A stretch of DNA of 64,000 nucleotides from an uncultured Dysosmobacter sp. (GCA_947625655.1 CANQPD010000013.1:19333-83332), one strand, 5' to 3'. Positions 37,504 through 48,041 are shown, numbered from the stretch's first letter. The notes: generated by a model not told the origin, from the letters alone. Numbers and translations are program-made.

Positions 37504-38763
37504 ATGGGAATGACCATGACACAAAAGATCCTGGCGGCGCACGCCGGGCTGCCCGAGGTCCGGGCGGGACAGCTGATCCAGGCCCGGCTGGACCTGGTGC
37601 TGGGCAACGACATCACCACCCCCGTGGCCATCAACGAATTTGAGGCCGCTGGCTTTGACAAGGTGTTCGACAAGAGCAGAATTGCCCTGGTGATGGACCA
37701 CTTCGCCCCCAACAAGGACATCAAGGCCGCCACCCAGTGCAAGCAGTGCCGCACCTTTGCCCGGAAGTTCGACATCGACCACTATTACGACGTGGGCGCC
37801 ATGGGCATCGAGCACGCCCTGCTGCCGGAAAAGGGCCTGGTGGCCCCCGGCGAGGCGGTCATCGGCGCCGACTCCCACACCTGCACCTACGGCGCCCTGG
37901 GCGCCTTCTCCACCGGCGTGGGCTCCACCGACATGGGCGCCGCCATGGCGGCGGGCGAGACCTGGTTTAAAGTCCCCTCCGCCATCAAGGTAAATCTGAC
38001 CGGCAAGCTCCGCCCCTACGTCTCCGGCAAGGACGTGATCCTGACCCTCATCGGCATGATCGGCGTGGACGGCGCCCGCTACCAGTCCCTGGAGTTCACC
38101 GGCCCCGGCGTGGCCTCCCTCTCCATCTATGACCGGCTGACCATCTGCAACATGGCTATCGAGGCCGGCGGCAAAAACGGCATCTTCCCCGTGGACGACG
38201 TGACCCGGGCCTATGTGGCGGAACGGGTGGACCGCCCCTGGACCGCCTATGAGGCGGACGCAGACGCCGAGTACGAGCGCACCGTGGAGATCGATCTCTC
38301 CAGCGTGGACTGCACCGTGGCATACCCCCACCTGCCGGAGAACGCCCACAGCGCCCGGGAGGGCAAGGACATCGCCATTGACCAGATCGTCATTGGCTCC
38401 TGCACCAACGGCCAGCTGGCGGACATGGCCGCCGCCGCCGAAATTTTGAAGGGCCGTCACCTGGCCAAGGGCGTCCGGGGCATCGTCATTCCCGCCACGG
38501 AGCACGTCTACCGGGAGTGCATGCACCTGGGCTACACCGACATCTTCCTGGACGCGGGCTGCATCGTCTCCACCCCCACCTGCGGGCCCTGCCTTGGCGG
38601 CTACATGGGCATCCTGGCGGAGGGCGAGCGCTGCGTCTCCACCACCAACCGCAACTTCGTGGGCCGCATGGGCCATGTGAAGAGCGAGGTCTATCTGGCC
38701 TCCCCCGCCGTGGCCGCCGCGTCCGGCATCGCCGGGCACATTGCGCACCCCGAGGAGATTTAA
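37504..38763 (+). CDS. leuC: 3-isopropylmalate dehydratase large subunit
   Basis: 419 residues of the aconitase family, the short LeuC/HacA type. The 4Fe-4S ligands are in [11 protein letters not shown], and in the [13 protein letters not shown] pair. [25 protein letters not shown] is the aconitase signature. With LeuD it isomerises 2- to 3-isopropylmalate. AAGGAG lies 8 bases before the ATG, 27 bases after leuA. Confidence 0.97.
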   Translation: MGMTMTQKILAAHAGLPEVRAGQLIQARLDLVLGNDITTPVAINEFEAAGFDKVFDKSRIALVMDHFAPNKDIKAATQCKQCRTFARKFDIDHYYDVGAMGIEHALLPEKGLVAPGEAVIGADSHTCTYGALGAFSTGVGSTDMGAAMAAGETWFKVPSAIKVNLTGKLRPYVSGKDVILTLIGMIGVDGARYQSLEFTGPGVASLSIYDRLTICNMAIEAGGKNGIFPVDDVTRAYVAERVDRPWTAYEADADAEYERTVEIDLSSVDCTVAYPHLPENAHSAREGKDIAIDQIVIGSCTNGQLADMAAAAEILKGRHLAKGVRGIVIPATEHVYRECMHLGYTDIFLDAGCIVSTPTCGPCLGGYMGILAEGERCVSTTNRNFVGRMGHVKSEVYLASPAVAAASGIAGHIAHPEEI

Positions 38764-38880
38764 AGGGGGGAGCAGGCTCCCCCTTTAGATCCCCCACCAC
38801 CAGTGACACGGTCACTGGTGAACGCCGCCCAAGGCGGCTGGGTCAATGTATTTTTGTCAGGCGCATGTCCTGACAAAAAT
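38764..38880 (+). repeat. Three hairpins between leuC and leuD
   Basis: AAAGGGGG..CCCCCTTT (from 38763), CACCAGTGAC/GTCACTGGTG (38808-38817, 38821-38830) and ATTTTTGTCAGG/CCTGACAAAAAT (38850-38861, 38869-38880). The spacing of 161 bases is long for an operon whose other junctions are tight. The hairpins could tune the leuC:leuD ratio or be a repeat insertion. Confidence 0.6.
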
Positions 38881-38924
38881 GATTTCAATATTCGCCGGTC
38901 TGCGGCGAAATGGAGGATTTATCA

Positions 38925-39422
38925 ATGAACGCACACGGAATCGCGCATAAATACGGGGACCATGTGGACACCGACGTCATCATCCCCGCCCGCTATCTCA
39001 ACACCCAGAGCCATCAGGAGCTGGCCTCCCACTGCATGGAGGACATCGACAAGGAATTCATCAACAAGGTCCACGACGGCGACATCATGGTGGCCGGACT
39101 GAACTTTGGCTGCGGCTCCTCCCGGGAGCACGCCCCCATCGCCATCAAGGCCGCCGGCGTCTCCTGCGTCATCGCCAAAAACTTCGCCCGCATCTTCTAC
39201 CGCAACGCCATCAACATCGGCCTGGCCATCCTGGAGTGCCCCGCCGCCAGCGAGGGCATCGACGCGGGGGACGAGGTGTCCGTGGACTTTGACACCGGCA
39301 TCATCACCAACGTCACCAAAAACGAGACCTACCAGGCGGAGCCCTTCCCGCCTTTCATCAAGGACATGATCGCCAAGGGCGGCCTAATGGCCTCCCTGAA
39401 GGCCAGGGAGGCGCGAGCATGA
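38925..39422 (+). CDS. leuD: 3-isopropylmalate dehydratase small subunit
   Basis: 165 residues. Swivel domain of the aconitase family: [17 protein letters not shown] and [20 protein letters not shown] are diagnostic of LeuD. Partner of LeuC. The ATG at 38925 is preferred to one at 38910 because GGAGG lies 8 bases before it and family members start MNAHGxAHKYGD. Overlaps leuB by four bases. Confidence 0.96.
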   Translation: MNAHGIAHKYGDHVDTDVIIPARYLNTQSHQELASHCMEDIDKEFINKVHDGDIMVAGLNFGCGSSREHAPIAIKAAGVSCVIAKNFARIFYRNAINIGLAILECPAASEGIDAGDEVSVDFDTGIITNVTKNETYQAEPFPPFIKDMIAKGGLMASLKAREARA

Positions 39423-40489
39423 ACAAGACAATCGCCATCATCAAGGGCGACGGCATCGGCCCTGAGATCGTCACCGAGGCCATGGGCGTGCTGGACGCCG
39501 TGGCCGCCAAATTCGGCCACACCTTCACCTACCAGGACGCCCCCATGGGCGGCAACGCCATCGACGCCTTCGGCGTTCCCCTGCCGGACTCCAGCCTGGA
39601 GACCTGTCTGGCCGCCGACAGCGTGCTGCTGGGCGCCGTGGGCGGCCCCAAGTGGGACAGCCAGCCCTCCGCCAACCGCCCGGAGCGAGGCCTTTTGAAG
39701 CTGCGCGCCGCCATGGGCCTTTATACCAATGTCCGCCCCGCCCGGATGTTCAGTGACCTCTCCGCCGCCTGCCCCCTGCGCTCGGACATCGCCGCCAAGG
39801 GCATCGACTTCATGGTGGTGCGGGAGCTGATCGGCGGCGTGTACTTTGGCAGCCATTCCACCGAAGAAGTGGACGGTGAGCAGAAGGCCACCGACATCAT
39901 GGCCTATTCTGAGCACGAGATCCGCCGGGTGGCCCATGTGGCCTTCCAGATGGCCCGGAAGCGCCGGAAGCGGGTCACCTCCATCGACAAGGCCAACGTG
40001 CTGGACACCTCCCGCCTGTGGCGGAAGACCGTCACGGAAGTCGCCAGGGAGTACCCCGACGTGGAGCTGCTGCACATGTACGTGGACAACGCCGCCATGC
40101 AGATCGTCCGGGACCCCAGCCAGTTCGACGTCATCGTGACGGAGAACCTGTTCGGCGACATCCTGTCCGACGAGGCCAGCCAGATCACCGGCTCCATCGG
40201 CATGATCCCCTCCTCCAGCATGGGCGAGGGCACCCGGGGATTGTATGAGCCCATCCACGGCTCCGCCCCGGACATCGCGGGCCAGAACAAGGCCAACCCC
40301 ATCGGCACCATCCTGGCCGCAGCCATGATGCTGCGGTACAGCTTCGACATGGCCGCCGAGGCCGACGCCATCGAGAACGCCGTGGACCGCGTCCTGAAGG
40401 ACGGCTTCCGCTGCGGCGACATCATGCAGAGCGGCGGCACGCTGGTGGGCTGCAGGGAGATGGGCCAGCAGATCAGAAGCCGCATCTGA
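39419..40489 (+). CDS. leuB: 3-isopropylmalate dehydrogenase
   Basis: 356 residues. NAD-dependent oxidative decarboxylation in the third leucine step. [12 protein letters not shown] at the start, [22 protein letters not shown] for substrate binding, [20 protein letters not shown] for magnesium, and [18 protein letters not shown] for NAD are all present. The start overlaps the leuD stop as ATGA, implying translational coupling. Last gene of the operon. Confidence 0.97.
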   Translation: MNKTIAIIKGDGIGPEIVTEAMGVLDAVAAKFGHTFTYQDAPMGGNAIDAFGVPLPDSSLETCLAADSVLLGAVGGPKWDSQPSANRPERGLLKLRAAMGLYTNVRPARMFSDLSAACPLRSDIAAKGIDFMVVRELIGGVYFGSHSTEEVDGEQKATDIMAYSEHEIRRVAHVAFQMARKRRKRVTSIDKANVLDTSRLWRKTVTEVAREYPDVELLHMYVDNAAMQIVRDPSQFDVIVTENLFGDILSDEASQITGSIGMIPSSSMGEGTRGLYEPIHGSAPDIAGQNKANPIGTILAAAMMLRYSFDMAAEADAIENAVDRVLKDGFRCGDIMQSGGTLVGCREMGQQIRSRI

Positions 40490-40504
40490 TCATTTAGCAA
40501 CATC

Positions 40505-40783
40505 TTCAGGCTGTCGAAAAAGTCCGCTGGACTTCTTCGACAGCCTGAACAATACCTCGCTTTTTGTCTGCTTCGCATCCAAAAAAGCAGCCTCGGCCCA
40601 AAGGAACGGGCCTCGGCAGACTGCACGGAGAGATGTGCAGCCTGCCGCTTCGCGGCGCAACGGGCTGCTGCCGCAGCCCTTTTGCAGGCATTCGATTCAA
40701 CACGAGGGAGCTCCCACCCCCTCGTACTCCCCCTGCAAAACGGAACGCTCTTTCTCCAAACAGGTTTTTTTCGACAAGCTGAA
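40505..40783. repeat. MITE-like dispersed repeat with 17-bp terminal inverted repeats
   Basis: TTCAGGCTGTCGAAAAA at the left and TTTTTCGACAAGCTGAA at the right are inverted copies with two mismatches, 279 bp end to end, with no coding capacity. A local hairpin (40507-40547) adds structure at the left end. It may be a non-autonomous element inserted between leuB and its terminator. Confidence 0.55.
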
Positions 40784-40818
40784 AAGGGCCAGCCGTCTGC
40801 GGACGGCTGGCCCTTTTT
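40783..40818 (+). terminator. Terminator of the leucine operon
   Basis: 15-bp perfect stem (40783-40797 with 40802-40816), four-base loop, and a run of five T. Confidence 0.85.
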
Positions 40819-40965
40819 CCTCTTATCCGGGGCCACGGGGGCGGCTGTCGGCCGCCCGCCGCAGGCGCTTTGGGATATGCGCCGCCGTTTTTGTAACCGC
40901 TCTGTTCTTGTAATCCGCCCCAAATTCCTCTATGCTGGAAAAAAAGCCGGAAAGAGGTGCGCGCC

Positions 40966-42147
40966 ATGACGCCAAAGACGCTGCTGATCCCCGCCCTGCT
41001 GGACGACCACTTCCCCCTGCTGCAATATGTGTTTGCCTCGGAGCGCTGGCAGCCGGTGCTGCTGACGGAGGAGGGCCCCCGTCTGGCGGACCTGGGGCTG
41101 CGGTACATCCACAGCGAGATGTGCTATCCCGCCATTCTGGTGACCGGGCAGATCCTGGCGGCGCTGGGCTCCGGGAAATACGACGTCACCCGCTGCGGCG
41201 TGCTGATCGGGCAGGCCGGGGACGAGTGCCGCGGCTCCTGCCTCATCCGCCTGCTGCGGGGCGCGCTGGACCGGGCGGGGTATCCGCAGGTGGCGCTGCT
41301 GTCTTTAAACGTCCGGGCCATTGACCGGGAGGACCGCCTCCCCATCCGCCCCGCCATGATCCATCAGGCCCTGGCCGCCGCCGTGTGGGGCGACACCCTG
41401 GCTGCTCTCCGGGATCAGACCCGACCCCGGGAGGCCGTGCCCGGCGCGGCCGCGGCACTGTGGCTGCAGTGGATAGAGCTTCTGGGGGAAGATCTGCGGG
41501 ACGGACAGGCGCTTTCCCGCGCCGCCATCCTGGCCCGGTGCCGGGAGATGACCGCCGCCTTTCAGGCCCTTGCCCAGGTGGAACAGCCTGTGCAGAAGGT
41601 GGCCGTGGTGGGAGAGATCTACACCAAAAACTGCCGTCTCGGCAACTGGGACCTGCGGGAATATCTGGCGGCGGAGCACTGCCGCGTCGCCGTGGGCGGC
41701 CTCACCTGGCAGGCCCTCTACTATATGGATTCCCACGCCCTGAAGGGCCCGCCCGTCCAGCGGGCCTTTTACCGGGCGGTCCGGCGGTATGCCGCCGCCG
41801 TGCAGCGGGATATGCTGGAGATCCTCCACGGCGCGGGCTTTGAGACCCTGCCGCCCTTCGCGGAGCTGAAGCGGCAGGCGGAGGGCTTTGCGCCCCTGAA
41901 CTGCACCGTGGCGGACGGCTGGCTTATTGCCGCCGAGGCCGCCGCCTGGGCCAGGCTTGGCTACCGGAAGATCCTGTGCGTCCAGCCCTTCGCCTGTCTG
42001 CCGGGGCACATTTTCGGCAAGGGACAGTACGCCGCCCTCCAGCGCAAGCTGCCAAACGTGCGCCTTGTCAGCGTGGACTACGACGCCAGCACCGGGGAAG
42101 GCACCGTCCAGAGCCGTATCCGCATGCTGCTGGACGAGGCACTGTAG
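40966..42147 (+). CDS. Acyl-CoA dehydratase activase-related protein
   Basis: 393 residues resembling the C-terminal half of large 2-hydroxyacyl-CoA dehydratase activators (COG3580/3581-like). Conserved-looking cysteines: SEMCYPAI (about 46), GDECRGSCLI (about 88-94), and QPFACLPGHIFGKG near 340, similar to cluster ligands in that family. The ASKHA ATPase half is missing, so this would be a stand-alone version. AGAGG lies 8 bases before the ATG at 40966. No dehydratase genes are adjacent; the substrate is unknown. Confidence 0.75.
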   Translation: MTPKTLLIPALLDDHFPLLQYVFASERWQPVLLTEEGPRLADLGLRYIHSEMCYPAILVTGQILAALGSGKYDVTRCGVLIGQAGDECRGSCLIRLLRGALDRAGYPQVALLSLNVRAIDREDRLPIRPAMIHQALAAAVWGDTLAALRDQTRPREAVPGAAAALWLQWIELLGEDLRDGQALSRAAILARCREMTAAFQALAQVEQPVQKVAVVGEIYTKNCRLGNWDLREYLAAEHCRVAVGGLTWQALYYMDSHALKGPPVQRAFYRAVRRYAAAVQRDMLEILHGAGFETLPPFAELKRQAEGFAPLNCTVADGWLIAAEAAAWARLGYRKILCVQPFACLPGHIFGKGQYAALQRKLPNVRLVSVDYDASTGEGTVQSRIRMLLDEAL

Positions 42148-42205
42148 GCCACTCATACGGATCCTTTCCTGTTTGTGAACTTTTTTCGTAACTTTCCATT
42201 TTTCT

Positions 42206-42234
42206 TTGCATTTCCAGTTCCATTGTGGTATGCT
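42206..42234 (+). promoter_or_regulatory. Promoter of secA
   Basis: TTGCAT, 17-base spacer, TATGCT, about 100 bases ahead of the secA start. Confidence 0.65.
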
Positions 42235-42335
42235 ATCATTGCTTTTTTATGAGCTGTACCATTTTAATAAATGTATTTATTTTTCTTCCCGCTCTCCAGG
42301 GAGAGCCGGGATCGGAAAGGATGTTTTCAGAAACT

Positions 42336-45089
42336 ATGGGTCTGATGAAAAAAATCTTTGGCGATTACAGCTCCCGGGAGCTGAAGTCCATCTATCCCAT
42401 CGTGGATAAAATCGAGGCCATGGCCGACATGTACAAGGCCATGACCGATGCCCAGCTCCAGGCCAAGACGGCGGAGTTCAAGGAGCGCCTCGCCAATGGC
42501 GAAACGCTGGACGACATTCTGCCGGAGGCTTTCGCCACCGTGCGGGAGGCCGCCGACCGCGTGCTGGGCATGCGCCCCTACCGGGTGCAGCTGGTGGGCG
42601 GCGTGGTGCTGCACCAGGGCCGCATCGCCGAGATGAAGACCGGCGAGGGCAAGACCCTGGTGGCCACCCTCCCCGCCTACCTCAACGCCCTGACGGGCCG
42701 GGGCGTCCACATCGTCACCGTCAACGACTATCTGGCCAAGCGCGACAGCGAGTGGATGGGCAAGGTCCACCGCTTCCTGGGTCTGAAGGTGGGCCTGATC
42801 GTCCACGGCCTGACCTCCCAGCAGCGCCAGGAGGCCTATAACGCCGACATCACCTACGGCACCAACAACGAGATGGGCTTCGACTACCTGCGGGACAACA
42901 TGTGCATCTACTCCCAGGAGCTGGTGCAGCGGGGCCACGCCTTCGCCATCGTGGACGAGGTGGACTCCATCCTGATCGACGAGGCCCGGACGCCCCTCAT
43001 CATCTCCGGCCAGGGCGAAAAGTCCACCCAGCTCTATGACATGGCGGAAATGTTCGTCTCCCGCCTGAAAAAGCAGGTGGTGGTCCAGGTGGACAACAAG
43101 GAGGAAGAGGACGCCGACATCGACGCCGACTATGTGGTGGACGAAAAGGCCAAGTCCGCCACCCTCACCGCCCGGGGCATCGCCAAGGCGGAGGAATTCT
43201 TCCACGTGGAAAACCTGTCCGACCCCTCCAACTCCACCCTGAGCCACCACATCAACCAGGCCCTGAAGGCCCACGGCACCATGAAGCGGGACATCGACTA
43301 CGTGGTGAAGGACGGCGAGGTCATCATCGTGGATGAATTCACCGGCCGTCTGATGTTCGGCCGCCGCTACTCCAACGGCCTGCACCAGGCCATCGAGGCC
43401 AAGGAGCACGTCAACGTCAACAGCGAGAACAAGACCCTGGCCACCATCACCTTCCAGAACTACTTCCGGCTGTACGACAAGCTCTCCGGCATGACCGGCA
43501 CCGCCATGACCGAGCAGGAGGAGTTCGGCACCATCTACAACCTGGACATCATCGAGATCCCCACCAACCGCCCCAACCAGCGCAATGACCACCACGACGT
43601 GGTGTACAAGACCGAGGCGGGCAAGTTCCGGGCCGTCATCCAGCAGATCAAGGAGTGCCACGAAAAGGGCCAGCCGGTCCTGGTGGGCACGGTGTCCATT
43701 GAGAAGAACGAGCTGCTCAGCAAGCTGCTGGCCCGGGAGGGCATCCAGCACAACCTGCTGAACGCCAAGAACCACGAAAAGGAAGCGGAGATCGTGGCCC
43801 AGGCGGGCAAGCTGGGGGCCGTCACCGTGGCCACCAACATGGCGGGCCGCGGCACTGATATCATGCTGGGCGGCAACGCCGAGTACCTGGCCAAGGCCGA
43901 CCTGGTGAAGGCGGGCTACTCCGAGGAGGTCATCGTGGACGCCACCGGCTACGCCGACACGGACAACCAGGAGATCCTGGACGCCCGCAAGCTGTTCGCC
44001 GAAAAAATGGCCCAGCACAAGGCGGAGATCGCCGACGAGGCGGAGCAGGTCCGGGCGGCGGGCGGCCTGTTCATCATCGGCACCGAGCGCCACGAGTCCC
44101 GCCGCATCGACAACCAGCTCCGGGGCCGTGCTGGCCGTCAGGGCGACCCCGGCGAGACCCGGTTCTATATCTCCCTGGAGGACGACCTGATGCGCCTCTT
44201 CGGCGGCGATCGCATCACCAACATGATGGAGCGGTTCGACCTGGACGAGGACACCCCCATCGAGAACAAGATGCTGACAAAGGCCATCGAAAACGCCCAG
44301 ACCACCGTGGAGAGCCGGAACTTCCAGTCCCGCAAGTCCGTGCTGGAATACGACGACGTCATGAACAAGCAGCGGGAGATCATCTACGCCCAGCGCCGCC
44401 AGGTGCTGGACGGCATGGACATCAAGGACACCGTGCTGAACATGATGCACACCTCCATCGCCAACCACGTCTCCCTGGCCTTCGCGGAAAATCAGTCCCT
44501 GGACGCCAACAGCTACCGCGAGATGCTGCGGGGCCTGGAGGGCATGTACTTCGCCAAGGGCGCCGTCCGGCTGGACGAGTCTGAGATCGCCGGAAAGAGC
44601 CAGGAGGACTTCAACGACCTCTTTATCGAAGCCGCCGAAAAGACCTACGCCGCCAAGGAGGCGGAGATCACTCCGCCCATCATGCGGGAGCTGGAGCGGG
44701 TCATCATGCTGCGGGTGGTGGACGAGTACTGGATGGACCACATCGACGCCATGGACGACCTGAAGCAGGGCATCCGGCTCCAGGCTTACGGCAACAACGA
44801 CCCCGTGGACATGTACAAGCGGGAGTCCCTCGCCATGTTTGAGGAGATGGTCTCCGCCATCCAGGACGAGACCGTCCGCCGTCTGTACTCCGTCCGGCTG
44901 AAGAAGGACGAGGAGGTCAAGCGGGAGCGGGTGGCCAAGGGCATGGTGGAAAACGTGGGCGGCGACGGCACCGCGCCCAAGAAGCAGCCCGTGAAGAAGA
45001 CCGTCAAAATCGGCCGCAACGATCCCTGCCCCTGCGGCAGCGGGCTGAAGTGGAAGAAGTGCACCTGCAAAGAATATCACGACCAGTGA
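42336..45089 (+). CDS. secA: Preprotein translocase ATPase SecA
   Basis: 917 residues. DEAD-like motor: Walker [24 protein letters not shown], the preprotein-crosslinking domain, and [10 protein letters not shown] of the second motor domain with [19 protein letters not shown]. It ends with the zinc motif [17 protein letters not shown], which contacts SecB or ribosomes in homologues. The start [16 protein letters not shown] at 42336 matches family starts; an earlier in-frame ATG at 42321 is possible. The 3' end is duplicated 230 bases downstream (separate entry). Confidence 0.96.
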   Translation: MGLMKKIFGDYSSRELKSIYPIVDKIEAMADMYKAMTDAQLQAKTAEFKERLANGETLDDILPEAFATVREAADRVLGMRPYRVQLVGGVVLHQGRIAEMKTGEGKTLVATLPAYLNALTGRGVHIVTVNDYLAKRDSEWMGKVHRFLGLKVGLIVHGLTSQQRQEAYNADITYGTNNEMGFDYLRDNMCIYSQELVQRGHAFAIVDEVDSILIDEARTPLIISGQGEKSTQLYDMAEMFVSRLKKQVVVQVDNKEEEDADIDADYVVDEKAKSATLTARGIAKAEEFFHVENLSDPSNSTLSHHINQALKAHGTMKRDIDYVVKDGEVIIVDEFTGRLMFGRRYSNGLHQAIEAKEHVNVNSENKTLATITFQNYFRLYDKLSGMTGTAMTEQEEFGTIYNLDIIEIPTNRPNQRNDHHDVVYKTEAGKFRAVIQQIKECHEKGQPVLVGTVSIEKNELLSKLLAREGIQHNLLNAKNHEKEAEIVAQAGKLGAVTVATNMAGRGTDIMLGGNAEYLAKADLVKAGYSEEVIVDATGYADTDNQEILDARKLFAEKMAQHKAEIADEAEQVRAAGGLFIIGTERHESRRIDNQLRGRAGRQGDPGETRFYISLEDDLMRLFGGDRITNMMERFDLDEDTPIENKMLTKAIENAQTTVESRNFQSRKSVLEYDDVMNKQREIIYAQRRQVLDGMDIKDTVLNMMHTSIANHVSLAFAENQSLDANSYREMLRGLEGMYFAKGAVRLDESEIAGKSQEDFNDLFIEAAEKTYAAKEAEITPPIMRELERVIMLRVVDEYWMDHIDAMDDLKQGIRLQAYGNNDPVDMYKRESLAMFEEMVSAIQDETVRRLYSVRLKKDEEVKRERVAKGMVENVGGDGTAPKKQPVKKTVKIGRNDPCPCGSGLKWKKCTCKEYHDQ

Positions 45090-45298
45090 GCACGGCGTTG
45101 CGGCCGATGCGAGCGTAAGCGAGCCGCGCCTTCGGCGCGTCCAAGCGTTTTGACGCAAAGCGTCAAAACCTTGCCGCAGGCGGGCTTTGCCTGCCGAGGA
45201 TATTCAATCGGAAGGGCTCCCATGCGGCCTTGCCGCATGGGACTCGCAACGACCCCTGCCCCTGCGGCAGCGGGCTGAAGTGGAAGAAGTGCACCTGC
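45015..45298 (+). repeat. Duplicated secA 3' end flanking a hairpin-rich insert
   Basis: The 54 bases 45015-45068, coding the cysteine tail of SecA, recur at 45245-45298 with one difference. The second copy continues EYHKD and a stop, where the first has EYHDQ. Between them are 176 bases of hairpins: GCGCC/GGCGC, GTTTTGACGC/GCGTCAAAAC (45147-45169), GGCAGGC-type, and CCCATGCGGC/GCCGCATGGG. This looks like insertion of a dispersed repeat with duplication of the target end; the downstream tail is the probable original. Confidence 0.8.
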
Positions 45299-45404
45299 CC
45301 GGAGTATCATAAGGATTAAGCCGTCAGGCGTATATCAACAACATACCCCCTGTTCTCCTGCCGGAGGGCAGGGGGCATTCTGATATGACAAGGAGTGTTC
45401 CCCT

Positions 45405-45632
45405 ATGAACGACCCCAACGATGGTGTTTTGGCGCTTTTGCAGGATATCAAGGAGATGCTCCACGGCATTGTCCTGATCCTGATGGGAATTTTTCTCTGC
45501 ATGCTGGGCGCCTGGTGGGGTTCCGGCTGGGCCGTCCTGCCGTGCCTCGCCGGCCCGATCGTCCTGATCGCCGGACTGGCTTACACCCACCACGGTTACA
45601 ATCACCACAAGGTCGTGGAAAAACAAGACTGA
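45405..45632 (+). CDS. Small two-helix membrane protein
   Basis: 75 residues, MNDPNDGVLALLQDIKEMLH then two hydrophobic helices (GIVLILMGIFLCMLGAWWG, about 21-39; WAVLPCLAGPIVLIAGLAY, about 42-60), and a histidine-rich end (THHGYNHHKVVEKQD). AAGGAG lies 9 bases before the ATG, 13 bases ahead of pgeF, so likely in one transcript. Function unknown. A weak CCCCCTG/CAGGGGG hairpin (45346-45375) precedes it. Confidence 0.75.
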   Translation: MNDPNDGVLALLQDIKEMLHGIVLILMGIFLCMLGAWWGSGWAVLPCLAGPIVLIAGLAYTHHGYNHHKVVEKQD

Positions 45633-45644
45633 ACGGAGGCCCCT

Positions 45645-46445
45645 ATGCCTTTTGAGACCCATGAACAAAACGGCCTGGTCTGGCTGACCTCTCCACTGCT
45701 GTCGGGCGTGCGCCACGGCTTTTCCACCCGTCGGGGCGGCGTGTCCGCGCCGCCCTGGGACTCCCTGAACCTGCGGACCGGCTGCGGCGACGGCCCCGAG
45801 GCCCTGCGGGAGAACTACCGCCGCTTCTGCGCCGTCATCGGCGCGGACACAGGCCGTGTGGTGCTTAGCAAACAGGTCCACGAGACCACCGTCCGTACCG
45901 TCACCGCCGCCGACGCGGGCAAGGGCCTGTGGCGGGAGCGGGACTACACCGCCGACGCCCTCATCACCAACGAGAAAAACTTGCCCCTGGCGGTCTTCTC
46001 CGCCGACTGCGGCATCCTGCTCCTCCACGACCCGGTGACCGGGGCCGTGGGCGGCGTCCACGCCGGGTGGCGGGGCTGCGCCGGCGGCATCGTGGAAAAG
46101 GCCGTCCGGGAGATGGGCCGGGTCTTCGGCGCGGACCCGGCGGACATCCGGGCCGCCGTCGGCCCCTGCATCGGCCCGTGCTGCTTTGAGACCGACGGCG
46201 ACGTGCCGGAGGCCATGTGCGCCGCCCTGGGAGCGGACGCGGAGCCGTATCTGGAAAACCGCGGCGTCAAGTGGCATGTGGACCTGGCGGGGCTGAACCG
46301 CCAGTGGCTGCTCCGGGCCGGTCTGACGCCGGAGCATATCGACGTCTGCGGCCTCTGCACCGCCTGCCGTCCCGATCTCTTCTGGTCCCACCGGAAGATG
46401 GGCGAGGCCCGGGGCGTCCAGGGCGCCGTGATCGCCCGGGCCTGA
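45645..46445 (+). CDS. pgeF: Peptidoglycan editing factor PgeF (YfiH family)
   Basis: 266 residues of the Cu-oxidase_4/YfiH family. SKQVHETTV, FSADCGILLL, VHAGWRGCAGGIVEKAV and the CGLCTACRPDLFWSHR tail give the conserved His/Cys metal site. PgeF is known from E. coli work to remove wrongly incorporated L-serine from peptidoglycan precursors. It sits between the small membrane protein and a solute-binding lipoprotein, tightly spaced. Confidence 0.92.
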   Translation: MPFETHEQNGLVWLTSPLLSGVRHGFSTRRGGVSAPPWDSLNLRTGCGDGPEALRENYRRFCAVIGADTGRVVLSKQVHETTVRTVTAADAGKGLWRERDYTADALITNEKNLPLAVFSADCGILLLHDPVTGAVGGVHAGWRGCAGGIVEKAVREMGRVFGADPADIRAAVGPCIGPCCFETDGDVPEAMCAALGADAEPYLENRGVKWHVDLAGLNRQWLLRAGLTPEHIDVCGLCTACRPDLFWSHRKMGEARGVQGAVIARA

Positions 46446-46468
46446 CTCTCCGTCAAAGGAGCTTCTGC

Positions 46469-48001
46469 ATGAAAAAACGTCTTTTAAAATGCCTGTGCGC
46501 CTGTTTGCTGCTTCCGGTCCTGCTGGCCGGCTGCTGGCAGGAGCCCCCCGTCTCTGAGGACAGCGGCCCGCTTCAGCCCGGAGAGGAGCCGGAGCCCGCC
46601 GAGAGCCGTGTCATCCTGCCGGAGCATTTTTCCCTGCCCTACGCGCCGGACCGCTCCCTGGACCCGGTGGCCTGTCCCGACGGGATGCAGCAGGTGGTGG
46701 CCTCGCTGATCTGCGAGGCCCTGTTCCGGCTGGGGCCGGATTTTGAGCCGGAGCCCTGGCTGTGCGCCAGCCATGCCTACGATCCCACGGTCCCCGCCTA
46801 TACCTTTGTCCTCCGCTCCGGCGTCACCTTCTCCGACGGCTCACCGCTGACCCCCGCCGATGTGAAGGCAACGCTGGACCGGGCCCGGCTCTCAGACCGC
46901 TACCGGAGCCGGCTCTCCGGGATCAAGAGCGTCTCCGCCGGAACGGACAGCGTCACCGTCACCCTGTCCGCGCCCAACAGCGCCCTGCCGGCCCTGCTGG
47001 ACATTCCCATCGTCAAGGCCGGCACTGAAAAGGACGCGGCCCCGGTGGGCACCGGCCCATACCTCTTCTCTCAGGAGGAATCCGGCACCTATCTGGTGGC
47101 CAGCCAGTCCTGGTGGCAGGGCGGCGGACAGCCGGTGGACCGGATCTTCCTGATCGAATCCGCCGACCAGGACACCATGCTCTACCGCTTTACCTCCCAT
47201 GACGTGCAGCTGATCACCGCCGACCTCACCGGCACCTCTCCCATCAGCGCCACCGGAAACATCAGCTATCAGGACGCCGCCACCACCATTTTGCAGTATA
47301 TCGGCTGCAATGTCACCCGTGCGCCATTGGATAACGCAGCCTTCCGCCGCGCTTTGGGTCTGGGCATCAACCGTTCCTATGTGGTCAGTGCCTTCCTGTC
47401 GGGCCACGGGACTCCTGCCCAGCACCCTGTGGCGCCGTCCTCCCCCCTGTATCCCGCCGGGCTGGAGGAGCGCTATTCCCTTGACGCCTTTACCGCCGCG
47501 CTGGCCGCCAGCGGGTATACGCCGGAGCGGCCGCTGACGCTGCTGGTCAACGCGGAGAACAGCTTCAAGGTCTCTGTCGCCGGTTTCCTGGCGGAGAGCT
47601 TTGCCGCCGCCGGCGTTCCCACGGAAGTCCGCTCCCTTCCCTTTGAGGAATACGCCGCCGCGCTGGCCGCCGGGGAATTCGACCTCTATTACGGCGAGGT
47701 GAAGCTCACCGCCGACTGGGATCTGTCCCCCCTGCTGGCCACCGGCGGCGCGCTGAACTACGGCGGCTGGGCGGAGCCGCAGACAGACCAGCTGCTGTCA
47801 GGCTTTGCCGCCGCCACGGACCGCACCGCCGCTGCGGAGGCCCTGTGCGCCCATCTCCAGTCTCAGGCGCCGATCCTGCCGGTGTGCTTCAAATCCACCT
47901 CCGTGCTGATGCAGGCCGATGTGGTGGAGGGGCTGTCCCCCACCATGGCGGAGCCCTTTTACGATCTGCCTTCCTGCACCATCCACCTGCGGGAGGGCTG
48001 A
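46469..48001 (+). CDS. Peptide/nickel-type solute-binding lipoprotein
   Basis: 510 residues. Signal and lipobox MKKRLLKCLCACLLLPVLLAGC (Cys22). SBP_bac_5 fold: ICEALFRLGPDFEPEPWLCASHA, FVLRSGVTFSDGSPLTPADVKATLDRA, VGTGPYLF and FRRALGLGINRSYV are the usual landmarks of oligopeptide-binding proteins (OppA/DppA). AAAGGAG lies 6 bases before the ATG at 46469. The permease and ATPase genes are not adjacent, so it may be an orphan receptor. Confidence 0.9.
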   Translation: MKKRLLKCLCACLLLPVLLAGCWQEPPVSEDSGPLQPGEEPEPAESRVILPEHFSLPYAPDRSLDPVACPDGMQQVVASLICEALFRLGPDFEPEPWLCASHAYDPTVPAYTFVLRSGVTFSDGSPLTPADVKATLDRARLSDRYRSRLSGIKSVSAGTDSVTVTLSAPNSALPALLDIPIVKAGTEKDAAPVGTGPYLFSQEESGTYLVASQSWWQGGGQPVDRIFLIESADQDTMLYRFTSHDVQLITADLTGTSPISATGNISYQDAATTILQYIGCNVTRAPLDNAAFRRALGLGINRSYVVSAFLSGHGTPAQHPVAPSSPLYPAGLEERYSLDAFTAALAASGYTPERPLTLLVNAENSFKVSVAGFLAESFAAAGVPTEVRSLPFEEYAAALAAGEFDLYYGEVKLTADWDLSPLLATGGALNYGGWAEPQTDQLLSGFAAATDRTAAAEALCAHLQSQAPILPVCFKSTSVLMQADVVEGLSPTMAEPFYDLPSCTIHLREG

Positions 48002-48008
48002 ATGAAAC

Positions 48009-48039
48009 AAAAAAGAACGCCCGGCGGGCGTTCTTTTTT
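48009..48039. terminator. Bidirectional terminator
   Basis: 14-bp stem (48009-48022 with 48026-48039), three-base loop, with A-run and T-run on both sides. It serves the lipoprotein gene from the left and the minus-strand fusion gene from the right; the latter stop (48042) is almost adjacent. Confidence 0.92.
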
Positions 48040-48041
48040 CA

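Noticed and set aside
35891..38748. Long minus-strand frames opposite leuA and leuC
   Set aside because: Antisense shadows of the leucine genes, low-complexity H/G/V/L-rich translations without start signals.
42327..45158. 943-codon minus-strand frame opposite secA
   Set aside because: Shadow of secA; no promoter, ribosome site or recognisable domains.
46217..46468. Upstream extension of the solute-binding lipoprotein
   Set aside because: It overlaps pgeF in another frame; the signal peptide and ribosome site fix the start at 46469.
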